Positions 36,202 to 40,559 of a stretch of DNA of 64,000 nt are shown one piece after another. Location: positions 100,699,063 through 100,763,062 of the forward strand of contig CM041297.1 of assembly GCA_023052935.1 (NCBI GenBank), given 5' to 3'. The stretch is from Piezodorus guildinii. Its lineage: Eukaryota > Arthropoda > Insecta > Hemiptera > Pentatomidae. The stretch's first letter is position 1, and every line of letters starts with the position of its first letter. A program made the translations under genes and the position numbers. Under the pieces are notes generated by a model. That model did not search any database. It saw nothing but the letters and a program-made list of their open reading frames with translations, and was not told the origin of the DNA.

Positions 36202-38841
36202 AAAGATGTTAATTGTATCAAGAACAAAATTAACCTGAACATTTAAATTCTATTAATAAATTTCGTTGATTCAAAGTCATAAATTTGTTTTGACTTAAGG
36301 TTTTTGTATTTTTACACCGGCACTAGTTCACCCCTCTTTGGTAGACTTCCCTTCCTAACGGACAAATCCATCGGAACCGTGTTTGTGAAAAGGTTCTTAC
36401 TGTGTAAGTTGTATACGCATTTACTTGAAGCCGCACTTGCCCCACCTCACCTTACTTTAGCTACTTAAATATTAATGTAAAACATGGAGTAGAAGCGAGC
36501 AGCTGATGTTTCTAGAGTTAGCTGGGCGAGACTTCAGCTTTATAATTATATTAAAACGGTACAAGCAAGTAATCACTAAAAGAGCTTAAACTGATCGTTA
36601 GAAACCAAAGTTACTTATTCATTCCAGTATTTAAGTTGAAAAACAACTTAACCCCTCTAGTCTATTTAGATGAAAAAATAATTAATTATTTGTTCATTAA
36701 CTCACTCAGTTTGAGAGTAATTCAGTTTCGAACGCTCTTACTTGACTGCCAGTATGAACGCATCTTTGAGAAGTACTATTAGGTCCGTACTACACGATTA
36801 GTGAAGAGGTAGGTGAAAATTCGCGAGAGCGAGGTCTTGTGATAGTTCACGAAAGTAGCGGGAGAGAGGGAATTCATGATTATTTAAAGATAAAATTGGA
36901 TAATAATATCAAATGTTAATTTTTGCAAAAATCCAATGTCATAAAATATTATTTTTAAAATAATATAAAAAAAACTCACTTATAGTAATATCAAAACAAA
37001 CAAGTGTAATGTACGCATCATGAATACACATTTTTACTTTCACTTACCTATATATGAAATATATAGTAAGGGAAAGTATTGCGATCGTGAAAATTTTCGA
37101 ATTCCCGTTTTCAATGAAAATACACGTTTTAAGTAAGGTCCCCTGGAGTCTAAATAACCAAGTCACCGCAAAAAGGTGTGTGTGTGTGACCTTGTGTTTT
37201 TGGTAAGTCCAGCAAAAAAACGAAATGTCGTACGAAACTAAAATTTCATATTTAAGACCACTATAAGCCCGAAATGCTACAGCAACTTTTTCACTAAAAT
37301 CGGCAGACCAAAAGTAGTAGTTTGTACCATGCATTTTGCCCCTTTTTTCGATTTACTCAAAACCTGCTCTAACGATTTTGATCAAACTCACTATATTTAT
37401 ATATGATAAGAGATATTGTGCCAATATTAAAATGTAATAATTAAAATAGTAGGTTTCTATTATCTTCCAAAAAAAAGTTTTTCACAGAAAACTTTAACGA
37501 GTCAACGTTTCTGGGGCCTTTCCCATCATCAGGACTCACTGAGTTGTCTAACAAGTTACAAACCCATTTTTTAAATTTAAAAATGTTGTCAAAAAAGTCT
37601 TTAAAATAAAATTATAATGCATAGGGAACAACAAACATCCCACCTCACATATTCTTTGGCCCCTTATTAAACCTGTTTTTATTATTAAAATGTAAATTTT
37701 AAAGGGCTTCAATTTGATGTAGGTTTCATTCTAATTGAATTATTTTAACAGGGCTTAAATGCCGATATTTAATTTTTTTTCCTCCTTTTTTAGCCAATGC
37801 CCGACGGTTCCAGCCCTCTTATTTTCTCTTGATATTTTTTACATTGAAATTTTTAAATCTTAATTATTATTTGTTTTTTATCAGAACTGAAAAAAATCTG
37901 GTACGCGCAACACACGACTTTCATTTACCACTGTTATTAAAATCAATTTAAGAATTTTAAAATAAAGTTAGGAATGAAAGAAATTGAAGAATTACTTTGA
38001 GTTTCGATTGAAGCATTTGTTTCATTAAGTATTTTTATTATCTGCATCAAACAGTTTTATCCACTTTTCATCAGTCCTCATTACCTAAGACAAACTTGTC
38101 TATAAGACCATATCTGTAGAGGTTAATGGAAAGTAATGAAACGCTGATAAAACTAACTGATTATTGCAAGTAAAAATATAATAGATTATTTAATAAAACA
38201 CATGTTTCTATTGAAATTCAAATTAATTAATTCTTTAACAATTTTATTGTATGTTTAAATGTATTGAAAAGTTTTAAAATTGATTTTAACAACCGAGGTA
38301 AGTGTAAGTCGTGTATTGCACCAGATTTTTTTTTTAACACGAAGCGGGTCAATATAGCCCCAACCCTTAATAAATGTAGCAAAACGTGAATTTTTTTCAG
38401 TAAAACCAATATAGCTCCTAGACGTTAGGGTTGTTATCTGTCAACAAATATTATCCACTAGATTTCTGATATGGGTCTGCCGTCAAATTTTCGATTCACC
38501 AACAGAGTGAAAATCACTTTACATAATGAAAATTATAGACCCCCAGCCAAAAGATTTCCATGTCAAAATAAGCGGGGACGTAGCAAAACCTGCACGACCT
38601 AGTGCTGCTACCTGTTGTAGTGTTTGAATCTGTATTTTCAGGACAAGAAACCTTGATGAAATTAAAAACCTTTTTATCTGAAGTTCCAAGTACCTCCGAG
38701 TTATAATACTTGATGTATTTATTAAGGGGAACATATTTAAAAATGTGTACTTGTTATGTAAAAATGTAACTTACCTTCAACGACTGGTTTTGAAAGCTGA
38801 ACGTTTTGTTGATCGTCGAGCGCCTTCTGTGCCGCAGCCAT
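4244..38841 (-). CDS. gene A: nine-exon gene for a 521-residue acidic protein of unknown function
   Basis: I joined nine minus-strand exons: 38841-38775, 27026-26875, 26650-26463, 24950-24773, 22395-22231, 14411-14304, 13980-13819, 5035-4876 and 4629-4244. All introns are GT...AG, all phases agree, and the sum is 1,566 bases, i.e. 521 codons plus TAA. The start ATG at 38841 has in-frame context MAAAQKALDDQ. The N-terminal ~150 residues are strongly acidic with DSDD, EEEE and DDD runs and look disordered. Residues ~196-340 look folded, including the hydrophobic strand GGVLLLYEEIGIHVIE near 235-250. Residues ~340-394 contain LPPKEYLWFALKGDWTPGL. The C terminus is again acidic. The middle recalls the BLUF-like fold of TEX47 (strand, then 'KVLGI...' strand, then helix), but I cannot confirm this. 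No signal peptide or membrane segment is evident. Gene B lies inside intron 5. Confidence 0.82.
4876..5035 (-). CDS. gene A exon 8
   Basis: The exon is 160 bases, begins in phase 0 after a TATTGAAG acceptor and ends with one base of a split codon before GTAAAAT. It encodes VFEDNLIPEYITS, then KEYLWFALKGDW and DEWFENAIVLATEADD, one of the best-looking folded segments of the protein. The acceptor has a good T-run upstream. Confidence 0.85.
5131..5325. repeat. snapback element with hammerhead-like core
   Basis: Two arms of about 48 bp, 5131-5178 and 5274-5321, are near-perfect inverted copies (shared words GGGAGTCAGTCTTTTG and TTAAATATTTTAA). Between them lies a motif which on the minus strand reads CTGATGA, a GC-rich stem-loop, then GAAACGTC. 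Inverted arms with such a core resemble the hammerhead-bearing ends of Penelope-like elements. A core-less relative lies at 15107-15220. Confidence 0.65.
5184..5218 (-). ncRNA. candidate hammerhead ribozyme-like motif
   Basis: On the minus strand, CTGATGA is followed by T, the stem GGCTCA-loop-TGAGCC, then GAAAC and GTC. CUGAUGA, stem II and GAAA are the invariant parts of hammerhead ribozymes, and GUC is the usual cleavage triplet. The extra U before stem II and the zero-length loop of stem III (the palindrome ACGT) are atypical. If active at all, it might need pairing between two molecules. Confidence 0.4.
5336..5626. other. non-coding stretch in gene A intron 7
   Basis: AT-rich intron sequence between the snapback element and the piggyBac-like end. 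No motif recognised. Confidence 0.4.
5627..6010 (-). pseudogene. piggyBac-like element end with transposase C-terminal cysteine motif
   Basis: At 5627 the sequence TTAACCCTTTGGCGACTG has the TTAA target plus the CCCTTTG terminus seen in many piggyBac-like elements. About 240 bp inward, the minus strand encodes RNCVMCKKERKSPNQ and, in a shifted frame, KYYCKNCEIC. Together these resemble the C-x2-C ... YYC-x2-C cysteine-rich tail of piggyBac transposases. The frame is broken and the catalytic core was not found. Confidence 0.5.
6011..6590. other. non-coding stretch in gene A intron 7
   Basis: It contains a run of 18 Ts near 6130 and otherwise AT-rich intron sequence. The missing 5' part of the piggyBac-like element could lie here, but I could not read it. 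Confidence 0.35.
6591..6696 (+). mobile_element. Helentron-like repeat, internally deleted copy
   Basis: It starts ATCTGGTGCTGGCAACATAC, has CTTTCAC near its start and ends GATAGGTAAGTGAAAGTAAAAA. Only about 105 bp separate the two ends, so most of the body is missing. It abuts the next copy head to tail. Confidence 0.65.
6697..7369 (+). mobile_element. Helentron-like repeat, tandem copy 2
   Basis: It runs from ATCTGGTGTGCGCAACACAC to GGTAAGTGAAAGGAAAAA, with ACTTTCACTTACCTC near the start and its inverted partner near the end. The body carries the family's conserved words (AAATTTTACATCAATAT, CGTTTAAGCCG, TTTTCACGATCGCAATACT). A short palindrome (TATATATTTGATATATA) sits just before the 3' inverted repeat. 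Confidence 0.7.
7370..8150 (+). mobile_element. Helentron-like repeat, tandem copy 3 lacking its 5' end
   Basis: It follows copy 2 directly and ends with TATATAGGTAAGTGAAAG and an A-run. The ATCTGGTGCGCGC head is missing. The order of three 3' ends in the same direction (6681, 7351, 8133) shows a head-to-tail array, which rolling-circle transposons commonly form. Confidence 0.65.
8151..8758. other. non-coding stretch in gene A intron 7
   Basis: A 60-codon plus-strand frame at 8265-8447 has no motif I recognise and no splice-site support. The rest has no readable structure. Confidence 0.4.
8759..8882. mobile_element. small palindromic MITE
   Basis: The 124-bp element has ends GGGCCAGTTTATACTGGAGG and the inverted counterpart GGGCCTGTTTATACTGGATG, both continuing into CGTTTT. 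Most of its length can fold on itself. No target duplication was clear, so the superfamily is unassigned; the GGGCC start and small size suggest a cut-and-paste DNA transposon derivative. Confidence 0.7.
9214..10118 (-). pseudogene. LINE reverse transcriptase fragment (LINE family 1)
   Basis: Read on the minus strand with several frameshifts, it gives RT segments in order: a DCQKLYNIMIEQGIP-like block, GLKQGDSFSSVLFN (the RQGD-PLLFN motif), a degraded YADD region near 9870, then KLKYLGSMIT, VRIYKTII and the basic C-terminal tail. The 3' part is the inverted counterpart of 1063-1625. It starts abruptly beside an A-run at about 10120, as a 5'-truncated insertion would. Confidence 0.8.
10120..11086. 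other. non-coding stretch in gene A intron 7
   Basis: Poly(A) run at 10121-10138 and AT-rich DNA. Plus-strand frames at 10215 and 10625 are rich in Phe/Ile and look fortuitous. Confidence 0.4.
11195..11337 (-). repeat. 3' LTR of the deleted Gypsy element
   Basis: 143 bp. In element orientation it starts TATTATATATAATCGATATG directly after the polypurine tract and ends AACA. It differs from the 5' LTR by scattered substitutions and short indels, so the insertion is not very recent. Confidence 0.8.
11483..12474 (-). pseudogene. Gag start joined to integrase C terminus (Gypsy remnant)
   Basis: The minus-strand start at 12474 (MAHRQFESLMEAFNNHQR) is the Gag-like N terminus. From about 12073 to the stop at 11483 a second frame encodes an integrase C-terminal region: RYRATPLQNGKTQAELYLNR, then LKIGERVLARWYSNNK (the GPY/F-type module) and a proline-rich tail. 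Everything between is deleted, and the two parts are in different frames around 12070-12240, where a C-x2-C-like residue string may be zinc-knuckle debris. Similar to K02A2.6-type Gypsy polyproteins. Confidence 0.75.
12581..12717 (-). repeat. 5' LTR of the deleted Gypsy element
   Basis: 137 bp, the partner of 11195-11337, and upstream in the element's orientation. It begins TATTATATATAATC and ends TTTCACAACA before the presumed primer site. Confidence 0.8.
13819..13980 (-). CDS. gene A exon 7
   Basis: The exon is 162 bases (54 codons), phase 0 on both sides, with acceptor TTTTACAG and donor GTAAGT. It encodes KSFKHYACYNGFPPILKQ and a helical-looking LKKLGKCLNVFLKYVYTD. The strong donor and clean phase support it. 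Confidence 0.85.
14304..14411 (-). CDS. gene A exon 6
   Basis: The exon is 108 bases (36 codons), phase 0 on both sides, with acceptor TGTTACAG and donor GTAATT. It encodes GSEYVLLRHFPNFFKDQIF and NCKVLGIEELSAM, continuing the predicted strand-helix-strand fold begun in exon 5. The exon was too short to stand out by length; it is supported by its frame and splice sites. Confidence 0.8.
14511..15029 (-). CDS. gene B exon 2 (BESS motif)
   Basis: Acceptor TTTTTGCAG, then GTKEEHQHPF, a basic patch and the BESS segment. The frame ends with FNENKHL and TAA at 14513-14511. 172 codons are read before the stop. Confidence 0.88.
   Translation of the reverse strand, partial: GTKEEHQHPFPISHFQQHSNPKLQQTASDNTMQMYSVSQKRKKEKDGPQYLRKIAKMVYSLDDAIIAVKKIASRSQPTDEFTIFGHHVASQLQKLPLPEALQLQAEIQSLISSARIKSLQNNSSVTSEQVTFDSSNNLILRDGTPVVVDVSSGKTIPLGLRHFLHFNENKHL
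14511..20159 (-). CDS. gene B: MADF-BESS domain protein, 291 residues, two exons
   Basis: The exons 20159-19803 and 15029-14511 join in phase 0 through a 4.8-kb GTGAGT...TTTTTGCAG intron. Residues ~12-105 form a MADF domain (Myb/SANT-like DNA binding): FDIVELMEAYKKFPCLW, DPNYKNRVKRDEAE, ALRKRIHSLRVTYNHERSKV, PRLFWYDLADSFL. A basic KRKKEKD patch (~159-165) may be a nuclear signal. Residues ~198-234 form a BESS motif (DEFTIFGHHVASQLQKLP, then ALQLQAEIQSLI), a protein-protein interaction element. This pairing is typical of arthropod transcriptional regulators such as Adf-1, Dip3 and Stonewall relatives; length is normal. The ATG at 20159 is followed by a second in-frame ATG five codons on. It lies wholly inside intron 5 of gene A on the same strand, so it probably has its own promoter. 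Confidence 0.88.
15107..15220. repeat. core-less snapback element
   Basis: It begins like the 5131 element (GAGGATGTATGGTCAACT versus GAGGATGTATAGTCGACT) and has inverted arms around 15140-15178 and 15182-15220 (AATGAGGAGTCAGTC / its inverse). The hammerhead-like core and central part are missing. It lies in the gene B intron. Confidence 0.6.
15276..15507. repeat. snapback element with degenerate hammerhead-like motif
   Basis: Arms of about 80-87 bp at 15276-15355 and 15421-15507 are inverted copies (shared words TTAAATTATTAATCAAT and GAGGCC). At the inner edge of the right arm, CCTGAAGATG ... GGCCTCGGAACGTAGG resembles CUGAWGA-stem-GAAAC with one substitution. In the left arm the counterpart has decayed further. 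Confidence 0.6.
15525..15855 (-). pseudogene. mariner transposase, C-terminal fragment
   Basis: Read on the minus strand: ELGYETLPHLSHSPDFLPMD, YHFFGHLNHYLRIKKFND and a decayed C terminus. These match the mariner block that normally reads HPPYSPDL-PTDYHFF and the following helix. The outer end TACTGGGTTGTCCAGAAA at 15529 looks like a terminal inverted repeat. Inner half missing. Confidence 0.75.
15856..16540. other. non-coding stretch in gene B intron
   Basis: AT-rich intron sequence with no gene or clear repeat identified. Confidence 0.35.
16541..16585 (-). mobile_element. hAT-like terminal fragment
   Basis: It contains GGGGCCACAA and TTGGGAACCACTGGG, which on the minus strand reads CCCAGTGGTTCCCAA, the usual start of many hAT elements. 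Compare 57835, where CAGTGATTCCCAACAAGTGG occurs in the other direction. No second end found nearby. Confidence 0.4.
16905..17345 (+). pseudogene. LINE C-terminal fragment (LINE family 2-like)
   Basis: Plus-strand frames read EPKILRKI, then YIHIYRMEDTRMTKKLFDVI, then GLKKVQEDLK with a lysine-rich tail. This matches the 'VLRKIYGP ... RRLRW-GHV-RM-D-R--K ... W-DGV--DL' end of Jockey/RTE-like polymerases. Frameshifted and truncated; lies in the gene B intron. Confidence 0.65.
18018..18278 (+). repeat. tRNA-derived SINE (SINE family 1)
   Basis: The head GGTCATCTATAGCATAATGG has a pol III A box (TAGCATAATGG), and about 45 bp on GGTTAAAAC is a decayed B box. The body shares GATTTTTTAATGG, TTATGCCGACCTTCG and GATGTCAGGTACTCG with other copies, and ends GCATAAAGTACCATTAAAT. 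It lies in the gene B intron. The other copies are listed separately. Confidence 0.75.
18280..19364. other. non-coding stretch in gene B intron
   Basis: Plus frame 18623-18835 and minus frame 18746-18973 overlap each other and carry no recognised motif. No repeats identified. Confidence 0.35.
19365..19448. repeat. fragment of the TAGGTCCGT DNA-transposon family
   Basis: AGGTGAGGAGAAAGCAAGTC, GTTCACAAAAATAGCAGGAG and a G-rich end match the subterminal sequence at 36805-36870 and 40440-40510. A short, diverged fragment in the gene B intron. Confidence 0.4.
19803..20159 (-). CDS. gene B exon 1 (MADF domain)
   Basis: 119 codons from ATG at 20159 to the donor GTGAGT after LNP. It carries the whole MADF domain. 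Upstream stops in all frames support this as the first coding exon. Confidence 0.88.
20160..22230. other. gene B 5' flank and remaining gene A intron 5
   Basis: The gene B promoter is expected just above 20159, but no core motif is convincing. Two inverted words, CCAGCTGGTTTCAT (20217) and ATGAAACCAGCTG (20632), are 400 bp apart and could be ends of a diverged MITE. A short GGTAAGTGAAAG at 20709 resembles a rolling-circle-like repeat end. The rest is AT-rich. Confidence 0.4.
22231..22395 (-). CDS. gene A exon 5
   Basis: 165 bases (55 codons), phase 0 on both sides, acceptor AATTTCAG and donor GTATATAC. It encodes DGPTRKIALIFDYKPEDG and ends with TYIGGVLLLYEEIGIHVIE, the most hydrophobic strand pair of the protein and the basis for the tentative BLUF-like resemblance. 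Confidence 0.85.
22694..23587 (+). mobile_element. Helentron-like repeat, near full length (894 bp)
   Basis: It starts ATCTGGTGCGGGCAACCCAC followed by GACTTTCACTTACC and ends with a TATATA stretch, GTAAATGAACGTAAAAA. It carries the family's inner CA microsatellite (23450-23470) and the words ACGATCGCAATACTT and AAATTTTACATCGATATAG. The 3' inverted repeat has decayed. It lies in gene A intron 4. Confidence 0.75.
23588..24215. other. non-coding stretch in gene A intron 4
   Basis: AT-rich, no recognised structure. Confidence 0.35.
24216..24485 (-). repeat. SINE family 1, long form with damaged head
   Basis: Minus orientation. The 3' end is GTTTAACGTCACTTTATGC, then the long-form segment GTGGGAGTCCTAAATTTTGC, GTACCTGACATCACACAGG and CCTAGGACAACTTGCAGG. 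The B box is degraded and the A-box region has been replaced. A second copy of this exact SINE with its flanks is at 57290-57548. Confidence 0.75.
24773..24950 (-). CDS. gene A exon 4
   Basis: 178 bases. The first base completes a split codon (exon 3 ends with GG); 59 codons follow, ending in phase 0 at donor GTAAAT. It encodes IESYLKDQEAQQYIWGELG, then LKDELGLEDLDGNVSIKTL and QVLGM. Its 3' part, donor and adjoining intron are duplicated in inverse orientation at 56936-57548. Confidence 0.85.
25500..26190 (-). pseudogene. Jockey-type LINE 3' end
   Basis: The minus strand encodes REEVVLARLRIGHTKLTHAH, then CQHCMGTLTITHIFEECPFY, the Cys/His element at the end of Jockey/I polyproteins, and a decayed terminal helix. 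The 3' untranslated part contains GACTGAGATGTTTTGTGCCA and AATAAA, as in Jockey elements. It is 5'-truncated at a 36-base homopolymer (26190-26221). The (AT)n tract 25705-25790 lies inside it. Confidence 0.8.
25705..25790. repeat. (AT)n microsatellite
   Basis: About 85 bases of almost pure AT dinucleotide with one phase break near 25740. Confidence 0.95.
26463..26650 (-). CDS. gene A exon 3
   Basis: 188 bases, acceptor TGTTAACAG, phase 0 entry, ending with two bases of a split codon before GTAAAT. It encodes SLNTTANVAGEAVEEEELIE, then SLERMIFYSMYIDDDFN and YDTYRPYTG. Strongly acidic. Confidence 0.85.
26875..27026 (-). CDS. gene A exon 2
   Basis: 152 bases: two bases completing a glycine codon, then 50 codons ending in phase 0 at donor GTAAGA. 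It encodes KPQKKTYGKKSEIEEEH and a Ser/Asp-rich part (LSSDSDDSSIEEI). The acceptor AATTATTTTGCTAG is part of a 14-bp direct repeat flanking an insertion of about 940 bp (27041-27979). Confidence 0.85.
27405..27640 (-). repeat. tRNA-derived SINE (SINE family 1), short form, well preserved
   Basis: Reverse strand: head GGGGTCACCTATAGCATAGT with A box TAGCATAGTGG and, after CCAAGGTCACA, B box GGTTCAAACCC. The body has CCTAGGACTTTTTAGTGGG and GATGTCAGGTATTTG; the tail is GCATAAAGTGACGTTAAATA. The spacing of the two boxes and the AT-rich tail fit a pol III-driven SINE. Confidence 0.82.
27816..27979 (-). mobile_element. Helentron-like repeat, 3'-end fragment in copy A
   Basis: TTTTTACTTTCACTTACC, the hairpin CTATATATGAAATATATAG, and conserved body words up to a break at GGTTAGTCTAG. 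Confidence 0.7.
28188..28285 (-). repeat. SINE family 1, 3' fragment
   Basis: TTTAACGTCCATTTATGC, GACGATGCTACAGTGGGAG and AATTTTGCCTATCC match the long-form tail. The head is absent. Confidence 0.65.
28286..28860. other. non-coding stretch in gene A intron 1
   Basis: AT-rich. No recognised structure. Confidence 0.35.
28862..29150 (+). repeat. candidate tRNA-derived SINE (SINE family 2)
   Basis: The head GGTTTGAGTGCTAGTCTACC with GAATTTGAAACCC about 30 bp on resembles tRNA A and B boxes. The body shares GGGGATTCACTCACAGTC and GGAGTGATGACCCTAATC with two other copies (51190-51385 minus, 53428-53645 plus). The tail is a GAAGAAGAAG run. Confidence 0.6.
29895..30145. repeat. dispersed repeat, copy 1, split by a (TA)n/poly(T) tract
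   Basis: AACATATCCTAAATATGTAAT, TCTGCTCATATTT, AAACATGCATT and ACAATATTTTA recur in the same order at 30540-30705. In this copy a (TA)n tract and a run of Ts (29990-30060) are inserted. The segment just before it (29820-29900) resembles a diverged Helentron-like body. Confidence 0.5.
30150..30545 (-). repeat. composite block, copy C (partial)
   Basis: It begins with the SINE head end (ATAGGTGACCCC), then CTTTCTATTATAACTTTAT and the rest of the block A/B order up to a Helentron-like 3' end at 30336, with GAGACAACTACACGCCCGGG further in. It is more diverged than copies A and B. Confidence 0.6.
30540..30705. repeat. dispersed repeat, copy 2
   Basis: Same order of words as 29895-30145 but without the AT-rich insert. 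Identity unknown. Confidence 0.5.
31190..31430. repeat. DNA-transposon-like fragment beside copy B
   Basis: It contains GTGAAAGCGAGTGCTATTGA and TTCATGAAAGCAGCGGGAGAG, related to the subterminal part of the TAGGTCCGT family at 36805. Together with the left part of copy B, which ends TTCGGCCTTAAC, it may form one old element. Confidence 0.4.
31434..32375. repeat. composite block, copy B
   Basis: Nearly the same sequence as 27041-27979, including its SINE and Helentron-like start, but here the Helentron-like repeat continues to about 32720. Copy B therefore looks closer to the source arrangement, and copy A is the truncated, moved one. Confidence 0.75.
31795..32030 (-). repeat. SINE family 1 in copy B
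   Basis: Same as 27405-27640 with a few substitutions. A box and B box (GGTTCAAACCC) intact. Confidence 0.8.
32206..32720 (-). mobile_element. Helentron-like repeat, 5'-truncated
   Basis: It starts (minus-strand 3' end) TTTTTACTTTCACTTACC with hairpin CTATATATGAAATATATAG, and continues through TTTTACGATTTTTTCAAAAA and the family's inner region. The ATCTGGTGCGCGC end was not found. Confidence 0.7.
32721..33775. other. unassigned stretch in gene A intron 1
   Basis: It contains CCACCGATTTTGATGAAATTT, a phrase often seen in decayed transposons, and an imperfect hairpin at 33719-33771 (GAGATATAATAT / ATATTATATCTC) directly before a LINE end. No gene. Confidence 0.4.
33776..34355 (+). pseudogene. 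Jockey-type LINE 3' end
   Basis: The plus strand encodes VSHIFEDCTRYRREIEKCG and a short tail NIRLFQQI, the Cys/His end of a Jockey/I polyprotein. A long (A/T)-only stretch and the 3' untranslated segment GATAATAACCATTAGCAG follow, ending with AAAACAACAACAA. Same class as 25500-26190 but not the same copy. Confidence 0.75.
34356..34898. other. non-coding stretch in gene A intron 1
   Basis: No recognised gene or repeat; one region of higher GC at 34560-34730. Confidence 0.35.
34899..35788 (-). mobile_element. Helentron-like repeat, near full length (890 bp)
   Basis: 3' end (minus) TTTTTACTTTAACTTACTATA, inner GTGTGTGTGTG tract near 35030, body words throughout, and 5' end GGTAAGTGAAAGTCGTGTG followed by CCCGCACCAGAT. 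Together with 22694-23587 it defines the full unit. Confidence 0.78.
35789..36778. other. non-coding stretch in gene A intron 1
   Basis: Poly(A) run at 36171-36199 and moderately GC-rich DNA at 36310-36440 without recognised coding. Nothing else seen. Confidence 0.35.
36779..36872. mobile_element. end of the TAGGTCCGT DNA-transposon family
   Basis: TTAGGTCCGTACTACACGAT looks like a terminal repeat: its inverse, with changes, closes each satellite unit at 40560-42030 (CGCCGTGTAACGTGGCCTAA). GTGAAAATTCGCGAGAGCG, GTTCACGAAAGTAGCGGGAG follow inward. Confidence 0.5.
37396..37690. repeat. element with hammerhead-like core inserted in a Helentron-like repeat
   Basis: Foreign to the repeat that flanks it. 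It carries the motif at 37507-37532. No arms as clear as those at 5131 or 15276. Confidence 0.5.
37507..37532 (-). ncRNA. candidate hammerhead ribozyme-like motif
   Basis: On the minus strand: CTGATGA, the 4-bp stem TGGG/CCCA with a 6-base loop, then GAAAC. This is the full invariant hammerhead core with no extra base. Upstream, GTT and a possible short stem (ACTC-AGT-GAGT) could serve as the cleavage triplet and stem I, but stem III would be only two pairs. Confidence 0.4.
37896..38326. repeat. two facing 5' ends of the Helentron-like family
   Basis: ATCTGGTACGCGCAACACAC begins at 37896 (plus) and its inverse, TAAGTCGTGTATTGCACCAGAT, ends at 38326. Each side carries about 210 bp of 5' sequence, so the two form a palindrome. 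Confidence 0.6.
38775..38841 (-). CDS. gene A exon 1 (start codon)
   Basis: 67 bases from ATG at 38841 (context TTCAATAATGG) to donor GTAAGT, ending with the first base of a glycine codon completed by exon 2. It encodes MAAAQKALDDQQNVQLSKPV. Stops lie upstream in this frame. Chosen because donor, phase and acidic/polar composition fit exon 2 exactly. Confidence 0.75.
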
Positions 38842-39315
38842 TATTGAACAAACATCCCTTGGCTACTCAGGGCGTGTCATATCTTTCATTTAATTTAATT
38901 TTTCTTATGATATAAATAATTAAACATAATATAATAATAAATTCGAGATGAATTCTTTGGTGCTAGATGTTGAAAGGTCTGGATAAAGAGTAACTAGAGC
39001 TTGACCCTTATTCAGGTATTCCTTATACAAACCTTTCGCAAAAATAATACTTTTCCTCATTTAACTGGAAAGATTTTTATATCGATTAAAAAGCTCCTAA
39101 TGTCTCTTTTCATTAATACGTTTTATAGACAAAAAAGAAAACAATTTTCTTTCGTTTTTCATAACTTATGAACTTTTCTTTTGTTAACCTGTAGAGTTTA
39201 TAAGGTTTGAGAAAAGATTTATAATGCCTTTGTATAAAGTTAAATGATAATTAAAAGTAATAATGGCGAGAATTAAATAATTAATCCTCTCACATTATAA
39301 TAAGTTGAGAAAAAA
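38842..39315 (-). promoter_or_regulatory. 5' flank of gene A
   Basis: It must contain the 5' untranslated region and probably the promoter. No TATA box or other motif is clear; AT-rich except for GGCTACTCAGGGCGTGTC just above the start. Confidence 0.3.
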
Positions 39316-40092
39316 ATCCGGTGTCCGCTACACACGACTTTCATTTACCACTGTTATTAAAATCAATTTTAGAATTTTAAAATAAAGTTAGGAATAAAAA
39401 AAATTGAAGAATTACTTTGAGTTTCGATTGAAGCATTTGTTTCATTAAGTATTTTTATTATCTGTATCAAACAGTTTTATCCACTTTTCATCACTCCTCA
39501 TTACCTTAGACAAACTTGTCTATAAGACCATATTTTTTCTAAAATCTTTAGCTGTTCTCATGTTCAAAAAGAACAAAAATTAGATTTACAAAATAGATTT
39601 GCTCTCTTGTTATTTAGTCTTATATAAAATTCGTTCAACTATGAATGCCAAAAAGATGATACAAAACTTATGAGGAAGAAAATTTAAAATATCGGTATTT
39701 AAGCTCTGTCAGAATATTTAGATCAGAAATAAATTATCATGGTATTAAAGTTCATTAAATTTTACATCGATAAAGCGAGTTTAATCAAAATCGTTAGAGC
39801 CGTTTTTGAGAAAATCGTAAAAATATGTAAAACGCTTTATGTGGCTGTATTGGCACGGCGGATTTGTTAAAACTTGCTGTAAAATTTCAGGCGTACACAC
39901 TTATAAGATATGGAATTTACAAGACATACCGTTTTCGAGCTAGACACTCAGTCCTTTTTGCGGGACAAATGACCAGGGCAGAGACACTGGAGGGCCTAAC
40001 AAGAGTATTTTCGGTGAAAACTCGATTTCCAAAATTTTTACGATAGCAATACTTTTCCTTACTATATATTCCATGTATAGGTAAGAGAGAGA
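39316..40092 (+). mobile_element. Helentron-like repeat
   Basis: It starts ATCCGGTGTCCGCTACACAC, then GACTTTCATTTACCACTG, and ends CCATGTATAGGTAAGAGAG. The end runs into a (GA)n tract (40085-40100). Confidence 0.7.
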
Positions 40093-40133
40093 GAGAGAGA
40101 TATGGAGAAAAAATATCCATTTCAGCATAAAGT

Positions 40134-40160
40134 GGCGTTAAATAAATGAACAAATAAGTT
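40134..40160 (+). repeat. SINE family 1, 3'-end fragment
   Basis: GCATAAAGTGGCGTTAAATA plus an AT-rich tail. Only the tail of the SINE is present. Confidence 0.5.
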
Positions 40161-40424
40161 GAACGAACAAATGTTTTCATTAAAACTACAGAAGGATTTT
40201 ATGAAAACTAAAATTTAATATTTTTTAAATAATTGTGTATGAAATAGTAGTAGTAAGCAAATGTCAAACAGGTGAATGTTTTTTAATGAGCGCAGTAGAT
40301 ATTTTTAATTTGGTATTTTAGCACATAGGAATGAGCCCCAATATTTAAAGATATAAACTAAAAAAATGAAAACGAAAAAAAAAGTTTAAATTTGATGCCT
40401 GTTGCAAGTATGTTGAAGGTCGCT

Positions 40425-40515
40425 TAAGGGTGAGGGAGGAAGAGGTAGGTGAAAATTCGTGAGAGCTAGGTCTTGGGACAGTTCACGAAAGTAGCGGATA
40501 AGGGGGAAGGTATAA
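40425..40515. repeat. TAGGTCCGT-family subterminal fragment next to the satellite
   Basis: GAGGTAGGTGAAAATTCGTG and GTTCACGAAAGTAGCGGATA match 36805-36870. With the CGTGTAACGTGGCCTAA words inside each satellite unit, it suggests that the satellite arose inside a member of this family. Confidence 0.5.
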
Positions 40516-40559
40516 ATGCGGATAATAAAATTTATTTTCCCGTTTAAAGAAAAGCCAAA

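Larger units (their letters stand above)
37031..37795 (-). mobile_element. Helentron-like repeat with an inserted element
   Basis: 3' end TTTTTACTTTCACTTACC and hairpin CTATATATGAAATATATAG at 37043. The body breaks at about 37396 and resumes at about 37690, the gap holding an element with a hammerhead-like motif. The 5' end is missing. Confidence 0.7.
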
